Positions 1-11,842 of a stretch of DNA of 64,000 nucleotides are shown here, piece after piece (the first letter of the stretch is position 1; every line of letters starts with the position of its first letter). Under the pieces are notes generated by a model. That model had not been told where the DNA came from and did not search any database. It worked only from the letters and a program-made list of their open reading frames with translations. The DNA is from Acipenser ruthenus (Eukaryota; Chordata; Actinopteri; Acipenseriformes; Acipenseridae), in NCBI RefSeq assembly GCF_902713425.1, contig NC_081211.1:17113936-17177935 (forward strand), read 5' to 3'. A program made the translations under genes and the position numbers.

Positions 1-532
1 ATTTAAAATACATTTAAAAACACCAAGACAATTGTGCTTTGTACATGGTTAAAACAGACACAGATTAAAATCAACATGAAAAAAACCTGTGCTGCTTTAA
101 AAGTGACTGGAAAAAAAGAACCATCTATAAAAAACCAGTGCTTGTGAGGGCCGGGGAGTGCTCTCTAAAAAAGTTCAAAAGTGAACATAAAACTATAGAT
201 CTAAAACAGGGACAGGGGAAAAGGGACAGTGTATAAAACAGTGAGTTAAAATTTTAAAATTTTAAAACACTTAAAATGTAACTTTTAATAGTTGACATTA
301 AAAATCTTTTAGATACATAAAACAAAACATAACAAAATCAAATAAAACATTCAACGTAAATCAAATAAAAGTCCATAAAACTGAAACAAAAAGACTACAT
401 AAAACCAGGGCACCGTTCAAAAACGGTCATGCCAGCTAAAAAGGGCGGAATGCTGGCATGACAAAATAAATAAAAGGCTTAGCGGTGCCCCGTAGTCCCG
501 CTCCTAGGAGCTAGCGGTTCCAGTTTTTTCCT

Positions 533-3500
533 TTATTCCATCTTCACATCCTGAAGTCCGGCGATCCTCCACTCCGCGCAGGCCTTGTCCTTCCCGAGGG
601 TCCGGATGTCCAGAATTACAAAGTCCTTGATAAGAGTTTGTGCCCTTCTGGTCGTGGTGATAGTGTCTAGCTCCTGCTTGTGATAGACACAGACGTTACG
701 GCCCTCCCACAGGATCTGCTTGACAACATTGATGACACGCCAAACGCACTTAGCTGTGCTGGTATCGATTCCTCCCGCAGGCCCATAGAGCACAGTCTCA
801 GCGGTCATCTTGGCTGTGTCAGCAAACCTGTTTAGGAAGACAGAGACAGAGAGCCAGACACTGCCAGCCACATCACACTCCCAGAAGATATGGGCTGGTG
901 TTTCTCTCTTGCGGCACTTTGCATAGGGGCATGTTTCTACTTGGGCTAGTCCCCTCCTGAACATGAACGCTCGAGTGGGGAGTGCACTGTGGACGGTGTT
1001 CCATGCTATATCCTTCTGGACATTACTGAGGCAGCTGTGAGACACATTCTCCCAGATTTTTTGGCTTTGGGTGAGGGAGAAAGTAGCTACTTTTTCAATT
1101 TCCTGGGAACCGGCAAGATATTTAGTTACAGCCTTGTATTCCCAGGAGGCCAATTTTGCTTTATCTAAGCCCAATTTATATATAGTGTCCCTTAAGGTTC
1201 TATAATACAATGGGGGGTCCCAGGAGTACGGCACGGTGTTATCAATAGTGCAGAGGCCCAAGGCCCTGAGACAGGTGGCAAAATAGAAACGATTCATGTA
1301 ACATACCTTCCTGTCCAGGGCCTGGATGTTCTTGATAGTTTGCGTGAGCCCCTGCACTCGGGTGAGCTGCACAACGTCCGGGACCCCCTTACCTCCCTTC
1401 TTGTCGGCTTTACTCAGGGTGGCTCGCTTTACCCTCTCCATCTTGCTGCCCCAGATAAAGCGGTGGATAATGCGGTCCACCACTTTTTTGGTGGTCCTGT
1501 CTGGGGGAAAGATTTTTCCTACATAAGAGAGGATGGGGAACAGTATAGACTTGGTTATTAATACTCTACCCGTCATTGTTAAGGATCTTGTGCTCCATCC
1601 GCCAATCTTTTTACGGACCTGGTTAATGGCCGCCGTCCAGCTCTGGGCCCCCGAGCTATTGTTCTCGAAAATGAGGCCCAGAATCTTGATTTTGTACTTT
1701 TTGACAGGGTACATGTCCGACAGTTCCCTATCTACCTGCCAATTTTTAGACACGTAGACTTCGCTCTTGGACTTATTAATCACTGCCCTGGTCGCCGTGC
1801 AGTACTTCTCAAGGATATTACTAATCCGAGGTACCGACGATGTGTTGGTGCAAATGAGTGACACATCGTCCATATATGCTGTTGTTTTGACCTGGACCCC
1901 GTTGGATCCAGGCAGCTGGAAACCAGTTATATTGGTATCCCTACGAATTGCCTGCAGGAGGGGTTCGATGCACACGACATATAGCAGTGGGGATAGTGGG
2001 CAACCCTGTCTGACCCCTGACTGGATAGATATTTTACCAGTCAGGTGCCTGTTCACCAAGACTCGGGTACTAATATTTGTATAGATGGTTTTAACCCACC
2101 CCCTAAGTCCAGGAGCGAATTTCATCTGGTCCATCACTTTGTACATATATTCATGGCTTACCCTATCGAACGCCTTCTCCTGGTCAAGGTTGAACAGGCA
2201 GAGGGGATGGTTCCGTTCTCTAGAATAAGCCAGAATGTCCCTTGTTAACATTAAAATATCCGTGATGGACCTCCCTGGGACGCCACAAGCCTGGTCGGGG
2301 CCAATGACCAAAGGGAGGTGTACTTGTAGCCGGAGCATCAGAGCTTTGGCTAGTATCTTGTAATCCACGCAAAGGAGGCTGATTGGGCGCCAATTCCGTA
2401 GATCTTTAACTTCCCCTTTCTTATGAAGGAGAGTAATTACACTCTCCCGCATAGAAGGGCCCAACCGCTTCTCCCTGTAGACCGCTCTGTAGACCTCCGC
2501 TAAATGGACTTTTAGCGTGTCCCAAAAAAGATGGTAATACTCACCCGGGATGCCATCTGGACCTGGCGTCTTACCGGTGTTCATGGTCTTAACCGCCTGG
2601 GTGAGCTCCTCCAGCGTGAGTTCTGGGTCCTTCTCCTCCTCCTCGTCGTCCCGCACTGAGTCAGGCTCCAACTGGCTCAGGAACCACTCTATCAGGGTGT
2701 CATCTGTAGCTTTGATGTTATATAGGTCCCTATAGAAGTTCTCTACCACTTTTTTCACTCCCTCACTATCCTCTACTATCCTCCCCCTGCTGTCGAGCAT
2801 GGAGGACATCAAGTGCCGCTTCTCCCTCGTTTTCTGGAAGAAGAAGCGAGTACACTTTTCGTCTTCCTCCACTTTTTGCACTTTTGCATTGTGCATGACC
2901 TTTCGTTGTTCCTCCCTACAAAGCACTGAAAGATCTAGCTTGGTCTGGGCTATCTCGTCGCTTACAGGGAACCCCCGAAGCTGAAGCAGGCTCAGACGCT
3001 GGAGGGCAGCATTCAGGTATTTATATTTGGCCCTCCTTTCTTTTGCTTTCCTCTTGCCTGCTGCTATGAAATAACCCTTAGTTCTCATTTTGACCATCTC
3101 CCACCACTCTATAGGGGAGTTGAATAGGTCACGCAAAGTGGTCCACTCAACAAGCCTGCTCTTATAGGCTGCAGCTATGGAGGGGTCATCGAGTAAGGAG
3201 GTGTTTAATTTCCAGACCCCTCACCCCATCTGGGAGGTCTGAGGGACCTGCAATGTTACCTGCAGGAGCCTATGGTCAGAGAAGAAGACGGCCTGGGTGT
3301 CTACTGCCGTCTTCGTAAGGGAGCTGGTATGCAGGACGAGATCTATACGGGAGAAGGAGGTCCCAGATGAGCTCACCCAGGTAAAGGGAGGCACCAGGTC
3401 CTTACCTGCATCACACAGGGAGAAATCAGATATTACGGAGGACAAAACTCTACTAGAGCGGTCGTTGCGTGGCCTGCTCCGGTCTACGTCCCTCAGAGCA

Positions 3501-3976
3501 CAATTGAAGTCACCTGACACGATGACGGGTACGTTCCCCAGCAGGAGTGGACGCAGCTGTGGAAAAAATTGAACTCTTTCGTTTTGGTTAGTGGGTGCGT
3601 AGACATTGACCAGTCTGAGGGGAGTGTTGTTGTATGTCACATCCACGCTCAGAATTCTACCAGGTTCTACCTCCCTGCTGCTGCGGGAGGTAATAAATGG
3701 GTTTTTAAACAGGATACCTACTCCGTCGGCTCTGGCTATGTTGGAGCCCGACCAGAAGGAGTCCCCCAGGGTCCAACTCTCCTTCAGGTCCCTATAATCA
3801 GGGCTCGACGAAATACCACACTCCTGCAGAAAGATGAGATCTGCTTTCAAGTTAGCTAGATAGTTTAGTACATCAAATCTTTTTTGTGTCTCCCTGATGC
3901 TCCTGACATTAACAGACACACATATCAGGGCCATCAGGGTAGCTAACAAGAAAAGGAGTCGCTGCGTCCACCCCAT
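533..3976 (-). pseudogene. LINE ORF2 (endonuclease-RT), copy A, one nonsense change
   Basis: The length is exactly that of the intact ORF2 (3444 nt including stop) and no indel is seen. Compared with the open copies, the codon after Met-Gly near residue 252 reads TGA instead of TCA (about 3222-3224). This separates the endonuclease block (3221-3976) from the RT block (533-3136). The endonuclease motifs VNVRSI, LQECG, SGDFN, RIDLVL and SDHR are visible, as are the RT motifs including YMDD and the C-terminal CCHC. It would have been a working ORF2 before this one substitution. It is probably inactive unless the stop is read through. Confidence 0.93.
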
Positions 3977-3981
3977 AGCGA

Positions 3982-5587
3982 CTATGATTGGGAGGTCAGG
4001 ACACTCTTCCTACTCTTAGCTCTACGCTTGCTTCGAGGGGGCTTGGGCTTATTTGCAACTCCCATCACCCCTGAGAAGGTACTCACTGCTGCCTCGTCCA
4101 AGAAGGCACCGTCTTTATATGCACAGTACGTGGAGTTGTTTGGGCTATTCAACTCCCCACAAGGTAAGTCTGGTGGAACTTGCTCAGGGCCCCTCGGAAC
4201 GTGTGGGTCAGCTTTGTCCTGGGGGGGGGGGGGGGGGTTATGACAGACAGCATTCTTTGGCTGTTACCGTCTGTTGAATTGGAGCTGTTAGCAGACTTCT
4301 GGCTTACCGCGTCCAGGGGTATTCCCATGTCCTCCAGTGCTGTATCTAGGAGGACCTCTAGGGGGCCCCTGGTTTTGCCCATACAAGGGAGGGGGTCAAG
4401 GATGCTTTGAAGGGAGGCCCTTCGCTTGAAGAGGGTCATTGCTACCGAGGTACTGCTGGTCAGGGAAGGTGTTGACCCCGACCTCTCCCTCGGTGCATTA
4501 GTGAACACCTCTTCTGCGAGGTGTGCTAGGGTTTGTGTCAACGACTGGGAAGGCTGGCTGGGGATGCCCTGGCTGGCTGCTACCTGCCCACTAGGCGGCA
4601 GTGTAGCCGTCCCACTCGCCTCCGTCTCTGCCTGCGAGGGCAAGACTGGGGACTTTGTGTGGACATTAGCTGGTTTTGGATCTATGGGGGCCACCTGCAA
4701 CTTGCTGTCTTTGATCTTGATCTTCTTTCTTTTCCCCCCCTCGTCTCTACCCTTTCTTTTCCCCACCCTCTGCTGGTTCTTCACTCCCTTCCCCTCCTTC
4801 TCACTCTCACTTTCACTGTCGCTTTCGCTTTCCTCCCCCACGGACTCAATCCTTATGGCGTCATAACGAGAGCCGAGGGGGAGTGCTGGCGCTGAGAGGG
4901 CCCTACTCAGGGGGGGGCCGCTGCTGGGTCCGGGCTCCCTCCCTGCCTCGTGTTCTGTATCAGAGGAGCTACTGGAGGAGCTAGTGGAGTAGCTGTTGTA
5001 CTCTCTCTCTGGGCTGGGGGAAGGGGTCCTTGTAAAACGGGACATGTCTCGGGGGCAGGGGGGGAGGGGGGTGCTGGTGATGATGGTGGTGCTGGAGTCT
5101 GGGTTTTGGATACTGTTGGTGGTGATGTGGACTGATCTTTGTTACTTGCTCCCTCTTCCTGCTCAGGCCTAGGCTTGTTCGTATTTGCCTTGCTGGCTCT
5201 GGCCATGTTGGCATAGGAAGAGGGGCAGTCCTTAAACAGGTGCCCCTTCTTTCCACACAAATTGCACTGCCTCTCTTCTCTGCAGTGGCTGGTCTCGTGG
5301 GGGGCGCTGCAGTTCCTGCACTTGACTACAGTACATGCAGCCGCCAGGTGTCCTAATTCCCCACATTTCCTGCAGAGTTTTGGCATCCCATTATAGAATA
5401 CCAGCCCTCTGTTGGGCCCTAACACTATGGAGTTTGGAATGTGGCGGACGCCTCCAATGCCTGATGGATCAACATTAAGGCGTACCAGCCACTTTCTGGC
5501 TCCTGTCCAAACCCCATCTTCGTCTGTAATTTTCCTCCCTTCTGATGACACCCTCCCATAGCGGTTAAGCCATGTTGTAATATCACT
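3982..5587 (-). pseudogene. LINE ORF1 (CCHC protein), copy A, partial
   Basis: The C-terminal four fifths of ORF1 is recognisable: three CCHC knuckles (about 5230-5390), the proline-rich linker, the Ser/Glu acidic stretch and the basic nuclear-localisation-like segment. The reading frame changes twice. One change is in the C/G-rich proline linker near 5055-5075. The other is at a run of 17 G at 4221-4237, which is 9 long in the open copies. The fragment starts within ORF1, so there is no start codon. The stop is 5 nt from the ORF2 start, as in the intact copies. Confidence 0.9.
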
Positions 5588-6113
5588 TGAGAACTGTAAA
5601 TTATGATAGTGTAATTTATGTGTGCCGTGTTAAATAATGACAGCTGTTCAAGTACCTTTTGTCCAATGTGTCAGTGTAGCGTATTTAGCAGTCTTTTTTT
5701 CAGAACAGGAGGGGAGGACCAAGTTAAAGTTAGCTTGATGTTCGATATTCATTTGATATTCGCTACTGTGGACGTAAACGCAAACCCGGCATGAATTAAA
5801 ATAGCTTGAAACGCACTGCATTCCCCATCATCCCTAGACACTTGAGCAGGAGGATGATGGTGGGAAATGTTCTGAAGTTCACTAGTCAGACTAAACGATG
5901 AGCGCCAGTTTCGCGGTAGAATGTTCAGTCTCTGAGGTAAACTGAAAAGGCTAGCTGGGGTGACTGAAAGGGCTTGAATACCTAATAAAATACACTGTGT
6001 AATGACAACCTCTACAATACCAATACATTGTGTAATGACTGCCTTTACAATACCAATACATTATTCTTGTAGTTTGATCAGTGTTAATCTTTCTTAGTAT
6101 TATACTTCTGAAC
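5588..6113. other. No gene recognised
   Basis: AT-rich sequence between the truncated 5' end of LINE copy A and the L2 tail. It contains a near-repeat of a short CAATACATT-containing segment around 6000-6065. I see no coding region or RNA gene. Confidence 0.5.
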
Positions 6114-6860
6114 CCTGGCAAGTATCTCTCTACCTCGCTTCGCCCACGCTACTCCACTACTCCGCTCGCTCCACTGGCTACCGATCACCGCTCGCATCCA
6201 GTTCAAGACTCTTGTACTAGCCTACAGATGCCTTGATCAGACTGCACCCAGCTACCTCCAGACCCTCATCTCTCCCTACACCCCCACTCGACCTCTCCGC
6301 TCCGCCTGCACTAGAAGACTGGCTCTACCTCCGCTACGCTCCCCTGCCTCCCGAGCCCGCTCCTTCTCCACCCTTGCTCCGCAGTGGTGGAACGACCTTC
6401 CTACAGATGTCAGGACTGCCCAGTCCCTGACCACATTCCGGCGCCTCCTTAAGACTCACCTCTTCAAACAGCACCTGTAGAACTCCTCTGTTGTATCCTG
6501 GGACACTATCACCCTTCATTTAAATATGCTTTATTTTGCTCTTATCTGCCCCCTATTTTACTGCATTTAATCCTGTACCTCAGAATATTGTAATCTGCCA
6601 AGTGTTTAATCTGTAGTATTTTGTACTTAATCATATCCTGATGTAACTATCACTATTTAATCATATCCTGATGTAACTTTCACTATTATCTGCTGTATTA
6701 TTGAATTGTGGTTTGTCACACTTGAGAATTATTGTATTTCTTGTTCTTATTGTATGACTTATATTGTAACACTTGAATGTATTTGTATTTGCTTGCGATT
6801 GTAAGTCGCCCTGGATAAGGGCGTCTGCTAAGAAATAAATAATAATAATAATAATAAAAG
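6114..6860 (+). mobile_element. L2-clade LINE, 3' fragment
   Basis: An open frame from 6114 to the stop at 6478-6480 encodes the conserved C-terminal end of L2-type ORF2. It includes the motifs TPLLRSLHWLPI, FKTLVLAY, APSYLQ, PQWWNDLP and FRRLLKTHLF. The 3' UTR ends with the widespread fish tail reading GTAAGTCGCCCTGGATAAG followed by GGCGTCTGCTAA and an (AAT)n run at 6837-6856. Only the last 120 or so codons remain, so this is a 5'-truncated, immobile copy. The left boundary is approximate and no target-site duplication was identified. Confidence 0.85.
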
Positions 6861-7434
6861 TACTAATACCTCACAATATTATAATATCATAGTATACAAG
6901 GTAAATCATCATTTTTATATTATTACTGGTTGTTTTTTCAACAGTTCCTGTAATTTGTTAGTGTGACAGGTAAAACAAATTGGGTGAGAAAAGGAGGCAA
7001 AAAACTTTAAATTATAAAGAAACAGACATCCAAATTTGATGATTTTTTTATTGTTTGGGACAGCTGTATTTTTTGTCATTGAGTCTGCATAGCACTGACT
7101 TTGTTAAATAAATAAATGACAATAGTTCCTGTGCTTATGTTGATATTTAACAGATGTTTTCACAAACTTAAGCAAGTATTTTAGAAGAAAAAAAATGTTG
7201 TTGTCTCCTCCCCCAGTGCATTATTTATTGTAATCAAAATAATAAAATGGCCTAATAAAATTGCCAGTCGTTAATTTGAATTTCTTTCTTAGTACATTTA
7301 GTATTTATATAGCAGAACATTAACCTGGATGTTTTTTTTTTTACTTTGTCATGTTTACATTTCTAGTTGTCAAATCAAATAACAGTTTGGCCCCTGAAGG
7401 AGTTCAAACAGATTTCTCATGGCAGAATTCTAAA
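6861..7434. other. AT-rich 3' flank of the HECT-like gene
   Basis: No coding region is seen. On the minus strand an AATAAA hexamer lies at about 7224-7229, roughly 200 nt beyond the stop codon of the HECT-like gene, and could serve as its polyadenylation signal. Confidence 0.4.
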
Positions 7435-10400
7435 TTAGACAAGTCCAAAGCCGGTGTCCACAGTATATATACAGGAAAGAAGATCCTCCTCAAATGATGA
7501 GTAGTGAAAGTCGTGTCTGGGTAGTTTAATGGTTTCGAAGCAGGTGGATGCTTTGGGCAGTTTGGTATCTGTGACCTCAACAGACAGCTCCTTCGGGAGG
7601 ACCCCCCATCCAACCCAGAATCTGAGGAGATCAATCAGCACTCTTGGTGATGCTACAAAAGTAAAAAAATAAATAAATGCCTCTTTTCAAATTTCACAGG
7701 GTCTTGAGTACTGTCAGGTCAGCTTTTTGAAAAGTAACAAATATTTTTGCTTTTGTTTATTATAATGTGCTACGTATTATCTACCTATGTACATATAATA
7801 CTTGCATATAAAAGACATGAAGGCTGTATTTGTGCTCTGAGTCGTAAAAAAAAAAAATCACAGTAGTCACATCAAAATGTTATTCCTCTACAAGATTATT
7901 CTTATTCATTAGATTCCCTTTCAGTGTGAACATTAGCTTATGTATTCTTTGTATAGGAATATTACATATGAAGTGGTGGCAAATGCTGTTTTGAGTGATG
8001 AAGAATAAGAAGTTGTCCCTTCTCATATAAGGTAAGAATGAGTTGGGTGGTTAAAATAAAATTATACATGGCGATGATTAATAGATTAAATTATACCGTT
8101 TCAATGAATGTCCTGAAGAAGCCTGTGATACGGCATTTAGTCTCAAGAGAACAGTCATCCTCATCATCATCTTCCTCCACATTCAGTGTGGGCCAGGTGA
8201 TTCTTTCAAGGATCATCTTGAGGAAAAAAAGAATGAATAGATAAATGAATGAACGGCTGGGGATCTCTTTCTGAACCTTATTGGCCATTTTTGTTCCATT
8301 CCAATATTGAAATGGCTCAATACCAAGCTTCATCTCAAAGCTCTATACAAGCTGGGTTTTATATTGTAGACCAAAACATACTAGTATATGAGCTTCACAG
8401 TTACACCAAAAAATATATAAACTTCAGAATTAGAAATATAACTAGTAAATCACATTATCAAAACACTGAAACAGTAACACACTGCCACAGGCATTCAAAA
8501 CTTAATTAGGGAACAACATGTAATAAAATGTAACACACCGGGGAGGTGTATAGTGTGTCAGAGGCCCTCGGAAACATCAGTGGAATAATATCACTTCTTT
8601 CCTTCAGGAGAGGCCAGACCAATGTCTCTTTCAGTCCTTTCCTCAGCTGTTTAACCTGTCGAGTTGTTCTTACAATAACCTACCACAAATAAGAAGAGTA
8701 TAGCATAGAGTAATAAGCAAACTAAAGAATGTACCCAATTAAAATGCATAATAACTGTAAGTCAGGGGTGGTCAAACAGCCCTGTGGACTCCCATCCCCA
8801 GCCGGCAAAGGAACGACAGGATCGAACCAGCAACCTCAGAGTCGTAAAGCGCACCCTGCACTCCTACTGGAGGCCATTTCCGAATGCACCACTCGGGAGC
8901 CCAATCCAGTGGATTTTATAGGTCACCTTTCATTATCAATGTCTAAAACACATGGAAGAATTTCAATGTGCTGAATTAAGCAGGTGTATTTGTTAAATGA
9001 AGTCATTTAGTGATTGTTTCAACTAAAAATTCCCTCTTCAGACCTCAATCACAAGAGCTTTCCTTTTATTGAACAAATTTGCTGGATAGGGGCTCTCCAT
9101 GACTGGGTTTGGCCACCCCTGCTGTAGGTTAATTACACAACTGACCAGTACAATGAGTAAACCGAACATGGATATGCACGAAACAAACCTACTTACAGCG
9201 TGAAGGAGGAGTTTGTCCATTAGCCAATGCCTATTTTCTTCTGTCACCCCTGGAAGATCCCAGCTTAATGCCAATTGCAGTATAATGCTTTTGTCTTCTT
9301 CACTGAGAACAATTTTTTGTAAGACTACATTAGCACAAACATTCCCTGAAACCCACTACATGCAAATTTCATCATTTTACTGCAAGTAAACCTTTCAAAA
9401 TAGTTAATGTACTGTATTTAACATTGACCAATTACATGAACAAAAACTCTATACCTGCTGCTACAGCTGTCACTGTGACTATTTCTGAGAAAGAAAAGTC
9501 TCTCACAAAAGAGGCACTTCATCAGGGGCCCAGTGGATAAGGACAGTCCAGGAACCTACAAAATGAATTGCAGCAGACAATTTGGGTTTCTGGGTCCCTT
9601 AAATATTTTGCCGAGTACCCCTCATTAGGGCAAGGACTAACAGCCAAGATCCAGCTTCTCGTAGATCCTGAAATCTTCATTAGTTCAAATCCACCACCCT
9701 CACTCAGTTTGGGATAAGATTCGAATAACTGGCTTCTGAATCCTTCACAACTGCTGTCACAACCTTGACATAAAAAAAGAACACAAATGTAATAAATGTG
9801 AATCTAGCGAACATCTTACACACTGATACACAACCTTGTATTTTGCTGCTACTAGGCATAGGTTTTTTATTGGTTTTATTTTTGTATAGCATCAACACAA
9901 AGCTGAATGGATCACTAACTGCAAAACAATCCAAAACTAAATTCCAGACATTTACTTAGGAGTGGCATCTAAAAGGATTTTGGGAGCTTTATGATACTAA
10001 TAGTGGTTGATGACATTTCAGTAGCATTGAGCAGTGGTTTAATAAAAAGTCTAAAATATCGAAGGTAACATTGCATTAAGCTCTACATCGCGTTATTTGT
10101 TATTATAGAGCTTCTCATTAGGTTTATTTGTATCTGCTTTTAGAGTCGTGATATATACTGAGCATCGAAAGAAACTTTTTAGATAATTTCGCTAGAATGA
10201 CTAATTCTGTTTTACAGCAGGTGCAGTAAGATTGTAATGTGCTGATTAACAATTGACATTGTACTGTCTGTATACAGTTATGAGGGGACAGGGGGTACTG
10301 TGGAATTCTCAGGCAAGCGTGTGGCCACCGTTGCTGAGCAGCGGACATTTTGTCAATGTCCATCATGTATATATCTGGGTTTTTTTTCGAATTAAATAAT

Positions 10401-10981
10401 AGTGATACGTTTCTTGTGATGCTCAGTATATGTACTATTAAATAAACCGTTTCATTTTGACAGAATATTTGCATAAACGTACCTTGAAAGGAGATTCTTT
10501 TCTCCCCCAGTCCTGCTACATTCAATTCGTCTTTCTGCTGTCTAGTCGGCACCGTGGAAACGGTTTTCCCTTTTAGACAGCAAAAGCTGTGAGTGTAATA
10601 ACACCAACACGGCGCTGGAGTGGGAACGCTCGTCTCCTTTTTGAAGACGATCCTCTATGGGGCGAAAATCCTTGAAAAAAAAAAAAAGAGGGACAAAAAA
10701 TATAAACTGTAAAATATTACTATACCATTATAGCATGCAGAAATTGTGAATCTAACCCACTTGAAACAGACACAGTACGGTTAAGAACAAATTGAAGGAG
10801 AATGCTCAGCAAAACAATTAAACTACTAGCTAGATAATTAATTGAGGCCGATTTCTATACTGTCTACAGCCTGGGTTCGTGCAGTCGTGGCTCTATTTGT
10901 CGGTGGAGGAGATTGAGATCTGGGTGTGTTTTCTAAGCGATCCGCTGCTTCACGAAGAAGCGAAGATATGAACCTCTCCAT
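7435..10981 (-). CDS. Compact HECT-like E3 ubiquitin ligase gene, multi-exon, possibly decaying
   Basis: Proposed coding exons, in gene order: 10868-10981 (start MERFISSLLREAADRL), 10483 to about 10541, about 9560-9742, 9455-9555, 9197-9302, 8539-8655, 8098-8218 and 7435-7653. Most carry GT/AG ends with matching phases. Exon 3 has YPKLSEGGGFELMK. The next has a C-x2-C-x9-H-x3-C finger like the UBZ type. The last has the HECT C-lobe end with LPKASTCFETIKLP, where the Cys would accept ubiquitin, and ends GFGLV. This layout resembles an uncharacterised fish HECT family. The HECT N-lobe, which binds E2, is not seen, and the introns are too short to hold it. Two irregularities exist. The frame changes near 9556 with no room for an intron. 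The donor at 8097 is one base short of the phase the last exon needs. Either the gene is decaying or the assembly has small errors. Confidence 0.6.
8763..9121. mobile_element. Non-autonomous hAT-like DNA element
   Basis: The ends are inverted repeats (CAGGGGTGGTCAAAC on the left, the complement of CAGGGGTGGCCAAAC on the right). They are flanked by a near-perfect 8 bp target duplication, CTGTAAGT at 8755-8762 and CTGTAGGT at 9122-9129. An 8 bp duplication and CAG-type ends are hAT hallmarks. The 359 bp interior has no transposase and is interrupted by a tRNA-derived SINE. The element lies in an intron of the HECT-like gene. Confidence 0.75.
8790..8902 (-). mobile_element. tRNA-derived SINE fragment
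   Basis: The minus strand begins GGCTCCCGAGTGGTGCATTC, a box A-like head, followed about 55 nt later by a box B-like GGTTCGATCC. This head is a common tRNA-type SINE start in ray-finned fishes. The copy sits inside the hAT-like element and has no visible separate tail. Confidence 0.65.
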
Positions 10982-11279
10982 CTTCTAAACTCACATGCAA
11001 CTGGCGCTGGAAACAAAATGCTCACATACACGACCTTCCAACACACAGTGGTCTAGCGAGCCCACATCGGCATCGATTGTGTTCCCTGGAGCAGGGAGGG
11101 ACAATCTTCCTACAGCCAATAGTGTACTTGATACCGCCCACTAAGCTGTGATTGACAGGGGGTTTTGTCACAGTGAAATGTAAAAAGAAATAGAGAAGAG
11201 GCTTCGAAATGTAAATGCAGTTCCGGGAATGTAAAAGCGCACTGTGGAATGTAAATAGCAAAGCGGCAAACGTGAAATA
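10982..11279. other. Divergent promoter region between HECT-like gene and U5 locus
   Basis: No coding region is seen. A CCAAT element (GCCAATAG, about 11116-11123) lies roughly 135 nt upstream of the HECT-like start codon on the opposite strand and may be part of its promoter. A short segment at 11190-11236 recurs inverted at 45822-45852 and 55822-55852. Confidence 0.35.
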
Positions 11280-11462
11280 AATATATGAATAAATAAATAA
11301 ATGAATGAATGAATGAATGAATGAATAAATAAATAAATAAATGTTGAACTAAATGAATGAATAAATGAATACATGTTGCAATTAATAAATGGACATTTGT
11401 TTATTCATTCATTTATTTATTTCAACATTTATTTATTCATTTATTTATTTCTCTATGTATTT
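11280..11462. repeat. Inverted pair of AAAT/GAAT tetranucleotide tracts
   Basis: An (AAAT/GAAT)n tract at 11280-11345 is followed by its reverse complement at 11398-11462, with a spacer of about 50 nt. Both arms contain the less repetitive word AATGTTGAA or its complement TTTCAACATT, so this is a true inverted repeat able to form a long hairpin. Confidence 0.7.
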
Positions 11463-11606
11463 ATTTTTAATATTGCCACGGATAGTCCTCCATACTCCAT
11501 AAAATACAGCGATCTGATAGTAAAACGTATTTTGGTAACTTGGAGAAGAAATACCTTGGGTTGAGCAATACTGTTGAGTGGAAACGGCGCTGCAGGGGTG
11601 AATCAC

Positions 11607-11628
11607 ATTTGCATACCCATAATGCACT
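11607..11628 (+). promoter_or_regulatory. snRNA distal sequence element (octamer plus ZNF143-type site)
   Basis: The Oct-1 octamer ATTTGCAT (11607-11614) is directly followed by ACCCATAATGCA, which matches the core of the SPH/ZNF143 (Staf) site. It lies about 230 nt upstream of the U5 start, the usual position of the enhancer-like element of vertebrate snRNA genes. Confidence 0.85.
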
Positions 11629-11781
11629 CTGGCAGAATCTAACTTCCTCTTATGAAATGCATGTTATTAAAATATCATATTTAAATCTAAATGTCAACAT
11701 ACAGTACTTGTATACTGTTTTGGTTGTTTTTCTCAAGAATTAGACATTAAAATGCTCGTTTAAACCAAACAAAAAAAAAAT

Positions 11782-11800
11782 AACCGTCCTTTGTTACAAT
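11782..11800 (+). promoter_or_regulatory. Candidate snRNA proximal sequence element (PSE)
   Basis: The segment AACCGTCCTTTGTTACAA sits about 45-60 nt before the U5 start, where SNAPc binds in vertebrate snRNA genes. There is no TATA box after it, as expected for a polymerase II snRNA gene. The motif match is by position and loose consensus only. Confidence 0.55.
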
Positions 11801-11842
11801 AGCAATATGAGTAGGTTGCCTTCTGCACTAACAAATGTTAAT

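Larger units (their letters stand above)
1..5587 (-). mobile_element. Tx1-like U5-targeting LINE, copy A (5'-truncated, decayed)
   Basis: This is a minus-strand copy of the LINE family described in full at 13454-20190. Its 3' UTR (1-532) runs off the left edge of the window, so the terminal bases and any U5 junction are not visible. ORF2 follows at 533-3976 and part of ORF1 at 3982-5587. Homology to copy 1 stops at about 5587, inside ORF1 near residue 115, so the 5' UTR and ORF1 N-terminus are missing. ORF2 carries one in-frame stop and ORF1 has two frame changes in homopolymers, so this copy is older or less constrained than copies 1-5. The two 3' UTR hairpins are present near 420-465. Confidence 0.93.

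Noticed and set aside
10124-10552. 142-codon minus-strand frame
   Set aside because: Only its first part (to 10483) fits an exon of the HECT-like gene. The remainder is read-through of the intron after a good GT donor.
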